From positions 1-6,679 of the forward strand of contig CALMBE010000645.1 in the NCBI GenBank assembly GCA_937860165.1: DNA of 6,679 bases, written 5' to 3'. The translations under genes were made by a program, and so were the position numbers. Positions 5,936 to 6,679 of the stretch are shown here, piece by piece (the stretch's first letter is position 1; each line of letters begins with the position of its first letter). Below the pieces are notes generated by a model. The model was not told where the DNA came from, did no database searches, and saw only the letters and a list, made by a program, of their open reading frames with translations. The DNA comes from an uncultured Planctomycetaceae bacterium. GTDB taxonomy: Bacteria; Planctomycetota; Planctomycetia; Pirellulales; Lacipirellulaceae.

Positions 5936-5956
5936 TGGTCAGTTGTCCGTAGTGTG
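5936..5956. repeat. Short seven-base-period array upstream of folK
   Basis: Three units, TGGTCAG, TTGTCCG, TAGTGTG, in the same phase and family as the array at 1113-1168. It starts 14 bases before the folK ATG on the minus strand, so it occupies the place where a ribosome binding site or promoter would be expected. Confidence 0.65.
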
Positions 5957-5972
5957 TGGAGGATAGTAAAAT

Positions 5973-6028
5973 CCCCGCCGCTTGCGGCTTAGCGCTTCCG
6001 CACTCCCCTTTCAACACGAACAAGGGCC
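5973..6028. repeat. GC-rich hairpin repeat (CCGCCGCTTGCGG family), copy 2
   Basis: The core at 5973-5994 contains GCCGC-TT-GCGGC, a 5-bp stem with a two-base turn, followed by TTAGCG; it matches 2750-2771 in 21 of 22 bases. The flank also aligns: both copies carry a GAACGAGG or GAACAAGG block about 25 bases further on. It lies in the folK upstream region in the same orientation as copy 1. Confidence 0.8.
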
Positions 6029-6052
6029 ACGGACAATTAAGCCCATGGCCCT
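6023..6052 (-). terminator. Possible terminator-like hairpin read on the minus strand
   Basis: On the minus strand AGGGCCATGG and CCGTGGCCCT pair over 10 bp, with one U-G pair and a 10-base loop. On the plus strand that pair would be a C-A mismatch, so the fold is better in the minus-strand RNA. The following minus-strand bases are only moderately T-rich (TTGTTCGTGTT). It could end a transcript entering from above 6400 or be part of a structured leader before folK. It overlaps the end of the GC-rich repeat. Confidence 0.35.
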
Positions 6053-6081
6053 AGTTCAAGCTTCCATGCCCTAAAAATACG

Positions 6082-6113
6082 GGAGGGACCTCCGATTCGC
6101 GAACTAAGTTCGC
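6082..6113. other. Two adjacent short hairpins
   Basis: GGAGG-GA-CCTCC (6082-6093) is followed after five bases by GCGAAC-TAA-GTTCGC (6099-6113), a perfect 6-bp stem with a three-base loop. On the minus strand the pair is followed by CGTATTTTTAGG. It could be a weak terminator or part of a structured RNA; no gene is visible around it. Confidence 0.35.
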
Positions 6114-6456
6114 CGACCGTCGATCCAGTCAGACGTCGCCCCCCGCTATTTGAAACAATCGCCGTTACTTTGACCGCGATTGCAGAAAATACCAGCCAAA
6201 ACTCTCTAAGCCTCCCGAATTGCGCGCACAGGAAACCCAGTCGAAATCACTTCCAGCAATCGGCGTGCTGTCCACCGATCGCCACAAACCCCCCTTCACT
6301 GGACAGAACTGACGCACTCGTTCAATTCGCTGAATAAGAACGCGGAACAACAAAACACAAACAGTCGGCAACTAATCTCCCCTACTGTCCGGTGGAATGC
6401 AAACTCTTTGATACCCTTACTCCACTGGAGCAGTCCGCTATTTTGCGAAGTTACCG

Positions 6457-6525
6457 ATGAATGTCAAGCAACTTTTTCTGGTTCTAATTTTTTCCACCAC
6501 TACAAGTTGTGAACAATCCACTTGA
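6457..6525 (+). CDS. Tiny ORF resembling a lipoprotein signal peptide
   Basis: ATG at 6457 opens a 22-codon frame ending at TGA (6523-6525). Its product starts MNVKQ, continues with the hydrophobic LFLVLIFS, then TTTSC and a polar EQST, a layout that mimics a lipoprotein signal peptide with Cys18 as the lipidation site. The frame would stay open for about 28 further codons if the TGA were read through, so it could be the start of a broken lipoprotein gene. There is only a weak GAAG before the ATG. It is the only plus-strand gene candidate and may well be chance in AT-rich DNA. Confidence 0.15.
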   Translation: MNVKQLFLVLIFSTTTSCEQST

Positions 6526-6559
6526 CAACATGGTGTTCTCGCGTTCCATCGCCAGTTCC

Positions 6560-6586
6560 TCGAGAATTTTTTTTTCTGCTTCTCGA
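6560..6586. other. Inverted repeat with a T9 loop
   Basis: TCGAGAA (6560-6566) and TTCTCGA (6580-6586) form a perfect 7-bp stem around a 13-base loop made of nine T and CTGC. The T-run lies in the loop, not after the stem, so it does not fit an intrinsic terminator. It could be an operator-like site. Confidence 0.35.
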
Positions 6587-6679
6587 AATTAGTAGACTCG
6601 GTAATACTACAGCGCTAAGTAAGTCAGGGCTCAAAAATAACTTCCGCATTTCAAGGCTGGCTGCCTTTGGTCTGTACAC

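Larger units (their letters stand above)
6029..6679. other. Gene-poor stretch upstream of folK
   Basis: About 650 bases with no convincing gene. The left part has two hairpin groups (6023-6052 and 6082-6113). The middle holds only a weak 68-codon minus-strand frame (6371-6165) opening with TTG. The part from about 6400 is richer in A/T than the genes, with T-runs, an inverted pair at 6560-6586 and a tiny ORF at 6457-6525. No tRNA, rRNA, RNase P or tmRNA signature was recognised. It may be a promoter region, an unrecognised RNA gene or decayed sequence. Confidence 0.5.

Noticed and set aside
6165..6371. 68-codon minus-strand frame with a TTG start and GGGGAG upstream (6377-6382)
   Set aside because: The ribosome site is suggestive, but the protein has no domain, no clear composition bias and no recognised relative, and the start is rare; not enough to call a gene.
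6522..6550. TTGACA at 6522-6527 as a -35 box of a plus-strand promoter
   Set aside because: The sequence 17 bases later (TCCATC) is a poor -10 box and no gene is visible downstream within the window.

Overview
The window looks like chromosomal DNA of a planctomycete, probably of the Pirellula/Rhodopirellula type (moderate confidence). The reasons are the protein style (an ECF sigma factor next to a zinc-less membrane anti-sigma-like protein carrying the motif LADGELSP...WRRCALALLESQ, and an Lgt of the GRIGCxxNGCCxG type), wide spacing between co-directional genes, mixed use of Shine-Dalgarno sites, and abundant short intergenic repeats. No protein in the window settles the phylum, and a related PVC-group bacterium is possible.

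All six confident genes lie on the minus strand, so transcription runs from high to low coordinates: folK (5922-5116), panC (4777-3935), lgt (3828-2788), an ECF sigma factor (2649-2071), an anti-sigma-like membrane protein (1892-1218) and an exported PDZ/coiled-coil protein (1090-50). The first three are housekeeping functions: folate synthesis, pantothenate/CoA synthesis and lipoprotein maturation. The last three form a plausible envelope-sensing module: the sigma factor, a single-pass membrane partner that could hold it, and a periplasmic PDZ protein that could be a sensor component or a target. No operon is tightly packed; gaps between genes run from about 106 to 338 bases.

The gaps are the most unusual part. 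They hold four families of short repeats: (A) a CCACGGA-type inverted repeat, at 1979-2090 and 4925-5057; (B) a 30-base arm related to GAACAGGAGGTAACAGAG, inverted at 4823-4852 and 5091-5120 and enclosing the second A element; (C) a strict 7-base-period repeat of TKGTCAG, in inverted arms at 1113-1168 and 1185-1212 and as a short array at 5936-5956; (D) a GC-rich hairpin element with the core CCGCCGCTTGCGG, at 2750-2803 and 5973-6028. The stop codons of the sigma factor, lgt and folK lie inside repeats, and the anti-sigma stop lies six bases from one, so these elements seem to sit preferentially at 3' gene ends and have supplied the last codons of some proteins.

The stretch from 5923 to 6679 has no convincing gene. 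It holds repeats C and D, several hairpins, an AT-rich right-hand part and one very small ORF (6457-6525) that resembles a lipoprotein signal peptide. No mobile-element gene, CRISPR array, tRNA or rRNA was recognised. I see no clear novel system; the best candidates for follow-up are the repeat families, the duplicated N-terminal module of Lgt and the unexplained C-terminal domain of FolK.
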